This document shows, in pieces, positions 54,783 to 64,000 of a stretch of 64,000 nucleotides of DNA. This stretch comes from Anastrepha obliqua. Its lineage: Eukaryota > Arthropoda > Insecta > Diptera > Tephritidae. Under the pieces are notes generated by a model. The model did not search any database. It worked only from the letters and a program-made list of their open reading frames with translations, and was not told the origin of the DNA. The stretch lies in assembly GCF_027943255.1 (NCBI RefSeq), contig NW_026562179.1, positions 3,412,501 to 3,476,500 on the forward strand, in the 5' to 3' direction. Every line of letters starts with the position of its first letter. Position 1 is the stretch's first letter. The position numbers were made by a program, and so were the translations under genes.

Positions 54783-55789
54783 GTTGCTCACGGGCATGCA
54801 ATTTGACGACGCCGCTTCTACCAAAAACGATTGCGGTAACAAGCAGCACCCGGGAGAACAGCTTGATGACGCCGTCGAATTGTAGAATTACCAGCTGCCT
54901 GGGTCTCAAGGTTGTCCAAGTAAACCTGCAGCACTCACGGATTGCAACGGACAACCTAACCGTTCTCCTGGTGGAAGAGGACGACGACATCGCATTAATT
55001 CAGGAGCCCTGGGTGCGGAGTTTACTGGAAACAACCATAACCTCTTCTACAAATGGACTGAAGCTAACTCCAGATCTTGTATTGTAGCTAAGAAACATTT
55101 GAACATATTTTTAATCTCATCATATTGTTCACAGGATGTGACGGCTACGGAGGTAGAAGCCGTTGACGGTGTCGGCATAATACTTGGCTTGGAGACGAAT
55201 GAACGAGGTGAGTCCTTTTACGATTTTATTATCAATACTAACCTGACGGTATGTAATAGAGGTAATACCCCACTTTCACTTTTCCTTGTACTGAGTATTT
55301 TAGGGTATGGGCGGAAGTGATTGATGTTACTTTACTGTCCGAAAACTTTTCAGTAAGGGTAGACAAATGGAGAGTCTCCAACAAAAATTCTTTCTCGGAT
55401 CGCAGGTTGATCTTCTGACTGGATCTGAGGGTGGATACACCCTTACCGTATCGAAACCCATTAAGAACTAATTTGAAAAAGTTGAAAAATGTAGTGAATA
55501 GTAGGTAGGGGCGAATTCCGATCAGCCAAATCACTCTCACGGAAAACCTTGAGAGTAGGGTTACAACATTGGAGAAGACATTCAGTAGGTCCCACAAAAA
55601 ATCGTGTCTAATCAAATATAGCAAAAATTCTTATTCTCCCTGGTGGAGCAATGAACTTTCGAAATTAAGGGAAGAAGCCAGATCAAATTTTAATCTCAGC
55701 TACTCAACAGGTAATTGCCAACTGGCAAGAAAGCAACTATCTGTTCTTCTATCGAATCTACCAGAGATTCTGCGAGGCTTCTGTTGAGA

Positions 55790-56660
55790 GAATCCTGCGG
55801 AGCCGCTATGACCCACAACATCTTGCCGATGCAATAGTCACAAAAGAGAAGCTTGTATGGGCAATCAAATCATTTTCACCTTTCAAATCTCCAGGCCCTG
55901 ATGGGATTTTTCCCAAGATGTTACAGGAAACTCCTGAGTATATTCTACCACGCCTAGTGGAAATTTTCAAAGCGTGTCTAAACATAGGTTATATTCCAAA
56001 TAGCGGGAAACCTGTTAGAGTCGTCTTCATACCAACGGTAGGCAAAAGGGAACATGAATCAGCGAAGGGCCTTAGGCCAATCAGTCTGTCGTCCTTCCTT
56101 GTAAAAACATTTGAACGGCTTTTAGACATTAGAAGCTCGCTGGAGAGCTCTAGTATGTCAATTGCACAACATGCTTACCTCAAAGGCCAATCGACGGACA
56201 CAGCACTTTACGAGGTAATCCGAACAATAGAGGGGTCTCTAGCAAGCAAACAGTACACCATGGCCGCTTCTCTTGATATAGAAGGCACATTTAATACCAT
56301 TAGCACTCATGCTATCCATCGGGCGTTAGTAGTCTCAGGGGTGGACAATTGGATCATCTCTATGCTAGAAACCAGGATCATTAGAGCTAATATGGGTAAT
56401 ATCAACATGACTAAGAGAGCCCACAGGGGCACTTCACACGGGGTAGTATTATCTCCACTTCTCTGGTTATGTGTTATTAGTAAAATCTTAATAAAACTTA
56501 ATGGAAACGGGGTAAAAGTGATTGCGTACGCTCATGATGTGATTTTAGTGGCATCAGGACTGTGTCCCAATACGATCAGTGGGATCATTCAAAGCTCGCT
56601 AGGCAAGCTTAATTCTTGGGTTACAGGCTGTGCTCATGCTATTTACGACCCGATATAAGG
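55790..56660 (+). pseudogene. LOA LINE reverse transcriptase, catalytic box mutated
   Basis: The trace begins AIKSFSPFKSPGPDGIFPKM, and the long frame (55918-56658, 246 residues) continues with LRPISLSSFLVKTFERLLDI, HAYLKGQSTDTALYEV, LDIEGTFNTISTHAI, the GTSHGVVLSPLLW block and YAHDVILVASG. The catalytic YADD is YAHD, and the usual PQG is SHG, so the enzyme would be inactive. A frameshift after 56640 moves the C-terminal part to the next frame (LPNINGQTLSLSTSAEV). Confidence 0.8.
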
Positions 56661-57194
56661 TACCAGTTTTTACTCTACCAAATATTAACGGACAAACCCT
56701 CTCACTTTCAACCAGTGCAGAGGTATTTCTAGACTCCAAATTTAGCTGGAAATTAAACATAGAAGAACGAGTAAAGAAAGCAGAAATCGCTTTATGTGCC
56801 TGTAAACGTATGCTAGGAAGAATATGGGGTCTTCAACGCAAGTATACAGAATACAAAGGTCAGTCTATGCAGTCGGTGCAATCAGATCATGTCCTAGGTA
56901 GGCCCTGAACGCATTGAAACACGTTATTCCGGTAGATCTACATATCAAGAGGATAGCAACAATGAGTGCATTTAGGTTAAATGAAGCGGGTCGCTCGAAG
57001 GAAAAAACTCATGGCCTTCTCAGTCTATTACTGTGACAGACCCAGTTTACCTCGAAGGGGGTGACTCCATCGTCCCGACGGTAACATTCAGTAGAAATTT
57101 TGCCATTCTCTTGCTATCTAGGAAAGAATGGAATAAGGGATGTTCACTAAACAACTTTGACACTTAAGTCTATACATATGAGAGTAAAATAAAT

Positions 57195-57905
57195 TGTGGT
57201 GCTGGGGCTGGTATATATTCTCATATGCTTAAAATTGAAAAATCTGTGGGTCTCCCTAACGCTTGCAGTGTCTTTCAGGCGGATGTACTGGCGATTGGGT
57301 AAGCTTGTAGGCTACTAATCGCAGATTTCTCTTTTAAGGGCAATGTCGCTATTCTTCCGGTTAGCCAAGCTGCAATCGAAGCACTGGGTTCGACTATAAA
57401 AACCTCTAAACTGGTGGAACAAATCAGGACTAGCCTTACCACCTTGAGCGAAAACCATAAAGTTACCTTAATCTGGGTCCCGGGACATCGGAGCATTGAA
57501 GGTATGGAAAAAGCAGGTGAACTGGTAAGCAGGGGATCTGCCATGAATAACGCTCTTGCAGAATCGGTATTCACACCATTAGGAGCAGTCAAGAGCGCAG
57601 TTTCCCTAAAATACCTCCGAATCGCGGATTATAGATTGTGAGATCAGACGAAATGCTACATTAACAGAACGTTATGGCCCATCAGCAACCTTAAGCAATA
57701 GTCAACATTGATAAACATGAAGCGACAGGACGCCTGGAGACTAGTGGCAGTCATAACTGGCTTATGGTCTGTGGAAGAACAAGCCGCCAAAATGGGCATC
57801 CCTCTCAACACATACTGTCACAGTGGCAAACAACCGGAGAAAAAGGAAACCATCTTGACAGGACAGAATGTTCACTCTTGGCAAACTGCGGTTCGAGAGT
57901 CTTGA
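57195..57905 (+). pseudogene. LOA LINE RNase H and C-terminal domain, degenerate
   Basis: Traces GAGAGIYSHMLKIEKSV, ACSVFQADVLAI, stop, NVAILPVSQAAIEALGS and VTLIWVPGHRSIEGMEKA are the RNase H motifs (E/D positions and WVPGH). AWRLVAVITGLWSVEEQAAK follows at about 57724-57785. RNase H removes RNA from the hybrid; its presence separates LOA/I-type LINEs from jockey and R1-like ones. An in-frame stop lies at about 57300, and others follow. Confidence 0.75.
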
Positions 57906-58349
57906 GCAACTGTCTGGCTTAGATTTCAACAATCTGATAAGGTTCCTGAACCGCAGAGGACTGGATATAGTCATGTTGTTAATAACTGGTAAACAAGTTG
58001 GTAACGAGGCTGTGGCAACAAAATGTTGCGGAAGCGCTAGTTGGATTCTGGAAGAATCACCACTTGAACCAACCAACCGAGCAATAAGCGCATTGGACTC
58101 GAAATTTGTTTTGAATATCTTTGGATAAGAAGGGTAAGGGCTTCGTAAGGTTCTCGCCGGAATAAGAAAGTTAATGCGTTGGAAAAAAAACGTACAATCA
58201 AAGACAACTTGAATTAAATTATAATCAACAGAAAGAGATATAATCGGCCTTCTGAACCAAGACACCTTCAATCTAATTAATAATAAGCGCAATGAGAAAG
58301 AAAAGAAAATTTTAAAGATCTTAGGTCATATTTAAGAAACCTTATTGTA

Positions 58350-58612
58350 CCCATTTTATTCTCCTAATAAATGAGTCATGTTTTAGTTCTTTCTTTCTGA
58401 TATTTTTCTAGCCTCTTCTAATTAAAATGTGAAGTTTATGGTTATGTAAAATAATTTTTTTTTAATTAGTTCAATAATTCACGTTTTATTTAGTTTAAGT
58501 TCTTTTCAGTTTTACTTTTTTCATCATCTGGTCACACTATCGGCAATTGCTATTATTGTTGGTGTTGGTGATTATTTGTGCCTGTGTTAAGCAGGCCACA
58601 GACGGTATGGTA
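58350..58612. repeat. Inverted relative of the P-like element interior at 62.9-63.1 kb
   Basis: TTTTAGTTCTTTCTT, ATTTTTCTAGC(C/T), TTCTAATTAAAATGT, TTTTATTTAG and TTGTTGGTGTT occur here in the same order as on the minus strand of 62880-63115. Similarity is clear over about 230 bp and then fades. This is a partial, diverged copy of the same non-autonomous element. Confidence 0.65.
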
Positions 58613-58812
58613 TTTATTTGTGTGTGAAAAGAAGTGAGGAAACGAAAAGGGAAAAAGTGGCTCAATTTGGATGCAGGACTGGTTTAAAAGGCGAGATGAG
58701 TGTTCGCATATACAATTTTTTCACACTTTCTATATTAGCGTTTTTGCCTTCTTCTTATATATTTTCTAATAAAATTCGCTATGATTTTAATTTCAAATTT
58801 TTGGCCTTAGTG

Positions 58813-59505
58813 CCCATTTACACGAGGAGACATCTGGAAGGGAAACATTTTGTTCGGCGGTGAAGGACGGCCGCGGAAGAGAGAAGGGAATTTGCCTCCT
58901 GTACTGGCGACACGCTTTGCTCTTCTTATTCGTATTTCCAATCTTAAAGCAATTTTTGACAGTTGCTTCATTTGTTTTCTTCTTTTGTGGGAGAAGGTTC
59001 TGAGTTATGTGTTGGTTTTCAAGCAAACGGAAGATAACAAAGATGACAAACATCCGAACACTGCTTGGGAAATGCACGATTATTTTTGCTAGCAAAGTAG
59101 GTATAATTTAAAATATATTATGGGGCATGTTTATGTTGAATTCTAATTTTCCCCGCATTTCTAGATACTCAAGTTAATTTTAAGCTAATTATTTATGTAT
59201 GAAGTATTTTTAATTTAATTTTTTTATTAAAGTACAACAATTTATAAATATATTTAAATAAAAAAACAACAAATTATTTATTATTTAACCGGTTTGCATT
59301 TTTCATTCATATATTTAAGAAATTGTTGACGATCGTTTTGCCCTTTACATGTAAGCGCGTGCGAAAATACATCAGAACCAGACGATGTTAAAGCATTAAA
59401 CGTCAAAATGTTGCCGAAAACAATTTTGCCCGTGTGGCCGCGAATGAGACATGAAAAGAGAATTTCCAGTGTCTCCCTTCCAGATGTCTCCGTGTGTAAA
59501 TCGGG
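58813..59505. mobile_element. 32-bp-TIR DNA transposon, copy 1 (693 bp)
   Basis: The left end CCCATTTACACGAGGAGACA (missing one G relative to copy 2) and the right end TGTAAATCGGG form inverted repeats with CATCTGGAAGGGA inside. The interior is closely similar to copy 2, including a shared plus frame ending WE(M/I)HDYFC (58850-59092 here). No target duplication was recognised. Family unassigned. Confidence 0.75.
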
Positions 59506-60110
59506 TATTATATAAGTTATCCTCAGTCACTTCAACTGAATAACAAACCAACATCAACGATTCTCATGATGTAATGGGATACCGTTTATGTTGACATCAT
59601 TTGCTAAACACCTGCAACTTATCACCCGCCACGTCAACTGAATAATAAACCAACATCGATGGCTCTCACAATATCGTGCGATACGTTGGTGCTGACGTTG
59701 CCACCAAGCAGCTGCAACCAACAAAGTAACCGGGAATATTTCAATATAAAAACGAATTATAATAGTGGGAGTTTAGTTAGTAAGCCGACGGTCTCAACCG
59801 AGAATAAACTTTAAATATTAAAAAACGTGTTTCACTAATTTATATATCGCCCTTATTTTTTCACAATGATGACTAGCTTTTGAACAAATCTATAAGCTCC
59901 TCAATAAATGTTTTGCTAATGTTACCATTTGTGGACTCATGTGCACACTTCGGAATTTCATTTGCACCCAAATTGAACGAATTTTGATCTTCGCCCTCTC
60001 CTCCCTTCTTTTCACGTACAAATAAATACCATACATGACAATAATTTTTTTGCGCGCTCTATGTTCACTCAGCAACGAACCACGTGAAACTAAAATCCTC
60101 AACGCATTGA
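59506..60110. other. Spacer with solo-LTR-like features
   Basis: TCAACTGAATAA(C/T)AAACCAACATC occurs at about 59529 and 59634, a tandem pair of about 105 bp. A TATAAAAAC at about 59746, an AATAAA at 59804 and a TGTGTTTCAC-like end suggest a solo LTR of roughly 330 bp (about 59510-59840). No coding. The assignment is tentative because no partner LTR is present. Confidence 0.4.
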
Positions 60111-60735
60111 CCCGATTTACACGAGGAGACATCTGGAAGGGAAACATTTTGTTCAAGGGTGAAGGACGGTCGGGGAAGAGAGAAGGGATTTTGTCTCCCG
60201 TACTCGGCGACACGCTTTGCTCTTCTTATTCGTATTTCTTATCTAAAAGCAATTTTTGACAGTTGCTTCATTCGTTTTCTTCTTTTGTGGAAGAAAGTTC
60301 TAAGTTATGTGTTGGTTTTCAATCAAACGGAAGATAACAACGATGACAAACATCCGAACGCTGCTTGGGAAATACACGATTATTTTTGCTGGTAAAGTAG
60401 GTATAATTTAAAATAGTTATGGGACATGTTTATGTTGATTTCTAATTTTTCCCTGCATTTCTAGATACATTTCTAAATATATTTCAATAAAAAAAAACAA
60501 CAAATTATTTATTATTTAACGAGTTTGCATTTTTCATTCATATATTTAAGTAACTGTTGTCGAACGCTCTCTGCTTTACATGTAAGCGCGTGCTAGAATA
60601 CATCCGAACCAGACGATGCTAAAGTATTAAATGTCAAAATGTCGCGGAAACATTTTTGCCCGTGTGTACGCGAATGAAACATCAAAAGAGAATTTCCAGT
60701 GTCTCCCTTCCAGATGTCTCCTCGTGTAAATCGGG
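60111..60735. mobile_element. 32-bp-TIR DNA transposon, copy 2 (625 bp)
   Basis: CCCGATTTACACGAGGAGAC at 60111 and its exact inverse ending GGG at 60735 match over 32 bases. The interior includes a short plus frame (60159-60395) with RFALLIRIS, LKAIFDSCFI, WKKVLSYVLVF and QTEDNNDDKHPN, shared at the amino-acid level with copy 1. It may be an exon remnant of an unknown transposase. No target duplication was seen; CATTG(A/C) occurs on both sides but not in register. Confidence 0.75.
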
Positions 60736-61479
60736 ACATTGCAGAGAACGTAAATTTATAGAGAAACCTCAGAGAACGTTAATGTATGCATTGGAAGGCT
60801 CAGGAACGAATGAGCAGGTTAAATGTCAAATGCTAACAAAAAGCGGGTAAGAAAGTTTTATTATTTCACCACGGCCTAGGAAAAGTTAACATAATGGAGC
60901 GTAGTCAACAGAAATAAATATAGCATTTGCATTGAAATGCAAAATGCCATGATTTGGTGTTAGGCAACAGAAAATAACAGCAGATTTGTACATTTTTCTT
61001 TCCTGCTTATTTGCCGTCGGCATTTTGCATGCGCAAATTGATTACTTCTTGTGAGATGAATAAATTAATTCTAAGTATATGCATGCATGAATATGAAATT
61101 TTAAGTATCTAATTGACTAAATTGTATTGAATTTAGGTCTATTATCAAAATTATTCAAATATCATAACATAAAAAATAAATTTGTAAACCATTCATTTAC
61201 ATCAAGGTTTATTATTCAACAATCTGTTGTACTTTTTAAATTATTATATATACATATATATATGTATATTATGTATATTCATATACTACCAAGTGTTGTA
61301 TAGATATAACATCTACCATCCATATTCATGTGGGCAGAAAAAAACCTTGAACTGCCTCAAAACATAGCTCATATGTATCTACATATAAAGAATTAAGGCA
61401 AATAGACAAACGTATGCAAACATATTTCTAACAGATGCAAAAAAACTCATCTTAACGGTATTCGTTTACATATATGTAC
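60736..61479. other. Spacer, AT-rich
   Basis: No gene seen. It contains ACATATATATGTATA microsatellite near 61250. Nothing else recognised. Confidence 0.4.
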
Positions 61480-62068
61480 ATATTTTGTATGTATGCATAT
61501 ATGAATACATATGTTGGGACAATGTACATATGTACGTAAATGTTTGTACTCTTAAGCCAAACAATGCATATTCGTATATACATATAACCGCACATATTTT
61601 CTTTATGCCTCTGCATGCGTATGCTTCCAAAACTAAAATTCTAAGCCTAGCGACTACAAGAACAAAATGCATTCAAAGGCGCAGCTGTAGCGGCCATGAT
61701 TATTTACCCGCGACGGCGCTGAACAGTTTCAAATATTAAAAAGCACAACAAAAACAAATTCATTGATAAGTTCGAGCTCATATTTCTACGAGCAAAGTAC
61801 TTTCATTCATAAAACGAGCCGCCCATATGCCAATTTTCTCGACCATTCGAAAATAGTCAATATTGGAATATTTCGCGTAGAATTATTTGCCAATATTTGG
61901 TAAATCTTGAATTTTTGTCAAGTCGGGTAGCCGCGGCTCCGTACATCTGTATGCATCAATATATTATATGTATGTAAATATGTGTTCTAAATTCTCGAAA
62001 TATTTTTTCTGTCGCAAGTGCTCGCAGCCTCATATGTACATATGTATGTCTATGGAAGTTTGTATGCA
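61480..62068 (+). repeat. DR1 dispersed repeat, split copy, left part
   Basis: Shares ordered blocks with 20750-21190 (CTAAAATTCTAAGCCTAGCG, AAGTTCGAGCTCATAT, TATTTGCCAATATTTGG, GCCGCGGCTCCGTACAT, TCGCAAGTGCTCGCAGCCTC). It has extra sequence such as ACGAGCAAAGTACTTTC that is also present, inverted, in the 17-18 kb units. It stops at GTATGCA, where the P-like element is inserted. Confidence 0.75.
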
Positions 62069-62069
62069 G

Positions 62070-63273
62070 GCAAGAACGATAGAAAGAAGATTGCGCTCAT
62101 CAGAGCGTACGTGACGTCACGTTTGCTGAGTTGTGCAGTATTGCCAACCATTTGCTCTTCGCAATAAATTTAGTGCTTTTTTATACCGAAAATGCGAAAA
62201 TTTTGAAGTTTCGTGTTTGTTTCTTTTTTTTTAATTTAAAGCTACCGACACTTTAGGTTAAAAAACAAACTATATTATTAAACAAAAAAAGGTTAAAAAA
62301 GGTCACTCTGAGAAGATTTTAGTGCTAATGAAAATTAGTTGGTTTTTATAAAATTTGATATTTTGAAAGTGTGAATTTGATTTTTTGCTCCATTTAAGGT
62401 TATGCAAAAATATTAAATGCCCCTTTCTCAACTCTTCTTAAGATTGAAAACCTTTTTACACATTTTAAAAAGCCTTTGCATTTATTGAATGCGAATTAAA
62501 ACCATAGAGGTGTAATCTTTTCTTCCGGTCATCAATCCTTAGTGAGACATAGAACATTAAGAGTTATATTCATTGTAAAAATAAACAAGAAAATACCAGA
62601 AAATACTAAAGAAACCATACTGACATTTTTACAAAAAGAGTACCTTATCTAGTTACATAACTTCAAATATAGCAAAAAAGTCGTTCCCTTAACAAAAGAG
62701 TCTCGCTTAAAAAAAAACTCATAAATTAAATTATACATAAACATAACACATTTATTTAAGAAAACGCACATTTTAAAGAAAATTTGTCATGCATACAAAG
62801 TTCTTTAAGTGATTCAATACAAATTTGATGGGTTATTTTCTTTGAATGGGCATTTTAGTGCGTTTTTATATCCAAAACTAGGCAACACTGCAGTAGCGAG
62901 AGAGAGATTTGACTGCCGAAAGCAGAAGAACACCAACAACACCTGCAATCGCGGGCAATGCCCCCAGATGTTAAAAAAAAGTAAAGCTAAATAAAACTGA
63001 GTGAATTATTTAAATAATTATTAAAAAATGTATATTTTACAAAGTTATAAACATGACATTTTAATTAGAACAGCTAGAAAAATGTCATGAAGAAAGAACT
63101 AAAACTCCGAGACAAAAAATAATAAAAATAACAAAAACAAAAAAGATAAATCAAGTTACGAAAATGGTAATCTGGCCATACTGGAGCTAAAATCACGTAA
63201 CTAGTTGTCAAATTCGCTGAGCGCAAAGTAACGGGACCACGATAGGCGCCACCTCATTATTCTTTCCATCATG
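62070..63273 (-). mobile_element. Non-autonomous P-element-like transposon inserted in DR1
   Basis: The empty-site comparison with 21190-21205 shows that about 1.2 kb has been added at GTATGCA(T/G). The 8-base word GTATGCAG precedes the insert and GTATGCAT follows it, so an 8-bp duplication with one change is likely, as P and hAT elements make. Read inward, the right end is CATGATGGAAAGAATAATG followed by AGGTGG and, further in, GTGGTCCCGT. These resemble the Drosophila P terminus (CATGATGAAATAAC..AGGTGGTCCCGT, from memory). The left end (GATAGAAAGAAGATTGCG) is only partly inverted to it. There is no transposase frame inside. Confidence 0.65.
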
Positions 63274-63480
63274 GTATGCATGTACATATTTATGTATATG
63301 CGTGTTTGCTTTTGCACGTCCATATGAACGATTTTTCATATGCAGATATTCATTTGATTTAGCTGAACGAATATATTGATTTTGTAAGGAAATTCTCTCG
63401 AATTATATTATTGGTATATGTTCATTTAAGTTCTTCTTACCAAATAAATATTATTATCTTAACAGTAACTTAATAGTAAC
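63274..63480 (+). repeat. DR1 dispersed repeat, split copy, right part
   Basis: Matches 21195-21400: TTTGCTTTTGCACGTCCAT, TTTTTCATATG.AGATATT, AGCTGAACGAATAT, TATTATTGGTATATGTT and CTTACCAAATA.ATATTATTAT. It continues the left part across the insertion and ends where P-like transposase sequence begins. Confidence 0.75.
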
Positions 63481-63489
63481 TTAATAAAA

Positions 63490-64000
63490 AGTAACTTGTC
63501 TCTCAACTTTGCCCCTATCATCCCGCTTCAGAAGAGACCTTAATGGATTTGTTGACTGGAAATACTTTGCGTCGAGTTCATTAAAAAGATCATTCATTTC
63601 TTTAACAAAAATCTGCGTTCTGCTTGGCAACATTTATCAAGCTTTCGTCATTTCCAAATAAATTTTGACTACACATCATGTCAATACCTGACGCTACCGA
63701 ATTGCTCAATACTTGTGTTGCGCGTGAAACGCTAATTTTTTCGAAAATGCTTGGATATATATGAGCCTCCGTCAATTTTGGGCAAATTTTAAAATTGGAA
63801 TTCTTTTGATCAATATCAAATAACTTCCTAATGACCTTAAAGCTTGCAATGCCATGGGCGGTTGGAGTATCATATTTCATAAATACATTACGGATGGACT
63901 TAATGAGATGGCAATAGTCAAACATGCAAAAAATTTTATTGTTTTCGTGCATGAAAAAAGTGTTAATTTCAGAAATCTTCAATTGATTAAATAAAGTTAT
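63490..64000 (-). pseudogene. P-element / THAP9-like transposase fragment, copy 2
   Basis: Minus strand; runs off the right window edge. NNKIFCMFDYCHLIKSIRNV, ASFKVIRKLFDIDQ, SNFKICPKLTEAHIYPS and SRATQVLSNSVASGID match copy 1 closely (about 23200-23420). A frame change near 63610 separates this from the following traces down to about 63500. There the sequence ends at DR1, so the C-terminal half is missing. Across the site of copy 1's stop, this copy keeps extra residues and no stop, showing the ancestral state. N-terminal parts lie beyond the window. Confidence 0.8.

Larger units (their letters stand above)
53859..58350 (+). mobile_element. LOA-clade LINE, degenerate
   Basis: ORF1 (53952-54782) is followed by endonuclease, reverse transcriptase and RNase H traces in the LOA order. 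Endonuclease: LKVVQVNLQHSRIA and IALIQEPWV (54910-55020), TNERGESFYDFIINTNLTVC (55195-55255). A stretch near 55320-55560 gives SNKNSFSDHR-like traces. Both boundaries are approximate: the left follows the Tc1 fragment, and the right is where similarity to the 62.9-63.1 kb element begins. Confidence 0.7.

Noticed and set aside
59510..59840. Confident call of a solo LTR
   Set aside because: A TATA-like word and AATAAA are present, but no partner, no clear TG..CA boundaries and no target duplication were seen.
62061..63281. hAT identity for the 1.2-kb insertion, based on the 8-bp duplication
   Set aside because: The right end reads CATGATGGAAA with GTGGTCCCGT, closer to P-type ends than the CAGTG/CAGGG starts of hAT. 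The left end is too diverged to decide, so hAT is not fully excluded.

Overview
The window looks like repeat-dense, probably heterochromatic DNA from a brachyceran fly. The mix of elements (BEL, errantivirus with env, jockey, LOA and R1 LINEs, P-like, piggyBac, Helitron, mariner) and the many CATATGTATGTAC-type microsatellites suit Diptera. A tephritid is my guess, not a demonstrated assignment. I found no convincing single-copy host gene, tRNA or rRNA in 64 kb: almost everything recognisable is a transposable element, most of it broken and nested.

Layout, left to right. 1-4909: a Ty3/gypsy element (leader repeats, gag, pol, 3' LTR; the 5' LTR must lie left of the window). 4917-5169: hAT transposase C-terminal remnant (minus). 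5505-8120: the Rep half of a Helitron protein (minus). 9194-11683: a Helitron copy on plus carrying only the helicase half. 11699-12732: PIF/Harbinger pseudogene, copy A. 13024-16919: truncated BEL/Pao element, with a 257-bp TA-flanked MITE inside its integrase. 16916-18700: a 1,083-bp tandem duplication of a dispersed repeat, here called DR1. 18700-21640: microsatellite-rich repeats and a DR1 copy. 22053-24696: nearly complete P-element/THAP9-like transposase (minus, one frameshift and one stop). 25239-25850: a second THAP exon with duplicated exon end and upstream tandem repeats. 26174-27303: two small DNA transposons. 27309-27932: Harbinger copy B.

27955-48105 is a nest of retroelements. 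A CR1/jockey-like LINE (LINE-1: ORF1 at 28651, ORF2 from 37180) is split by a 7.4-kb errantivirus-type LTR retrotransposon (29729-37158, TSD TACA, two 575-bp LTRs differing at two sites). A second LINE (LINE-2, 40320-48105) is split by an almost intact jockey element (about 41095-45919) and by a mariner deletion derivative (46788-47268).

48302-50872 is a complete piggyBac element: TTAA duplication, matching terminal repeats, a transposase readable through two short introns and a full DDD triad. It is the best candidate for a still-functional gene here. 51413-53572 is an R1-like LINE (minus), then a Tc1/S-like fragment, then a LOA-clade LINE (53859-58350). 58813-60735 holds two copies of an unassigned 32-bp-TIR transposon sharing a short reading frame. 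61480-63480 is a second DR1 copy interrupted by a non-autonomous element whose right end resembles the P-element terminus. It abuts a second P-like transposase fragment that runs to the window edge.

The genes do not form a cellular pathway. Each encodes mobility functions of its own element. Nesting gives relative ages: the errantivirus, jockey and both mariner copies are younger than what they interrupt. Dense insertions on both strands without host genes would suit a pericentromeric or piRNA-cluster location, which is inference.
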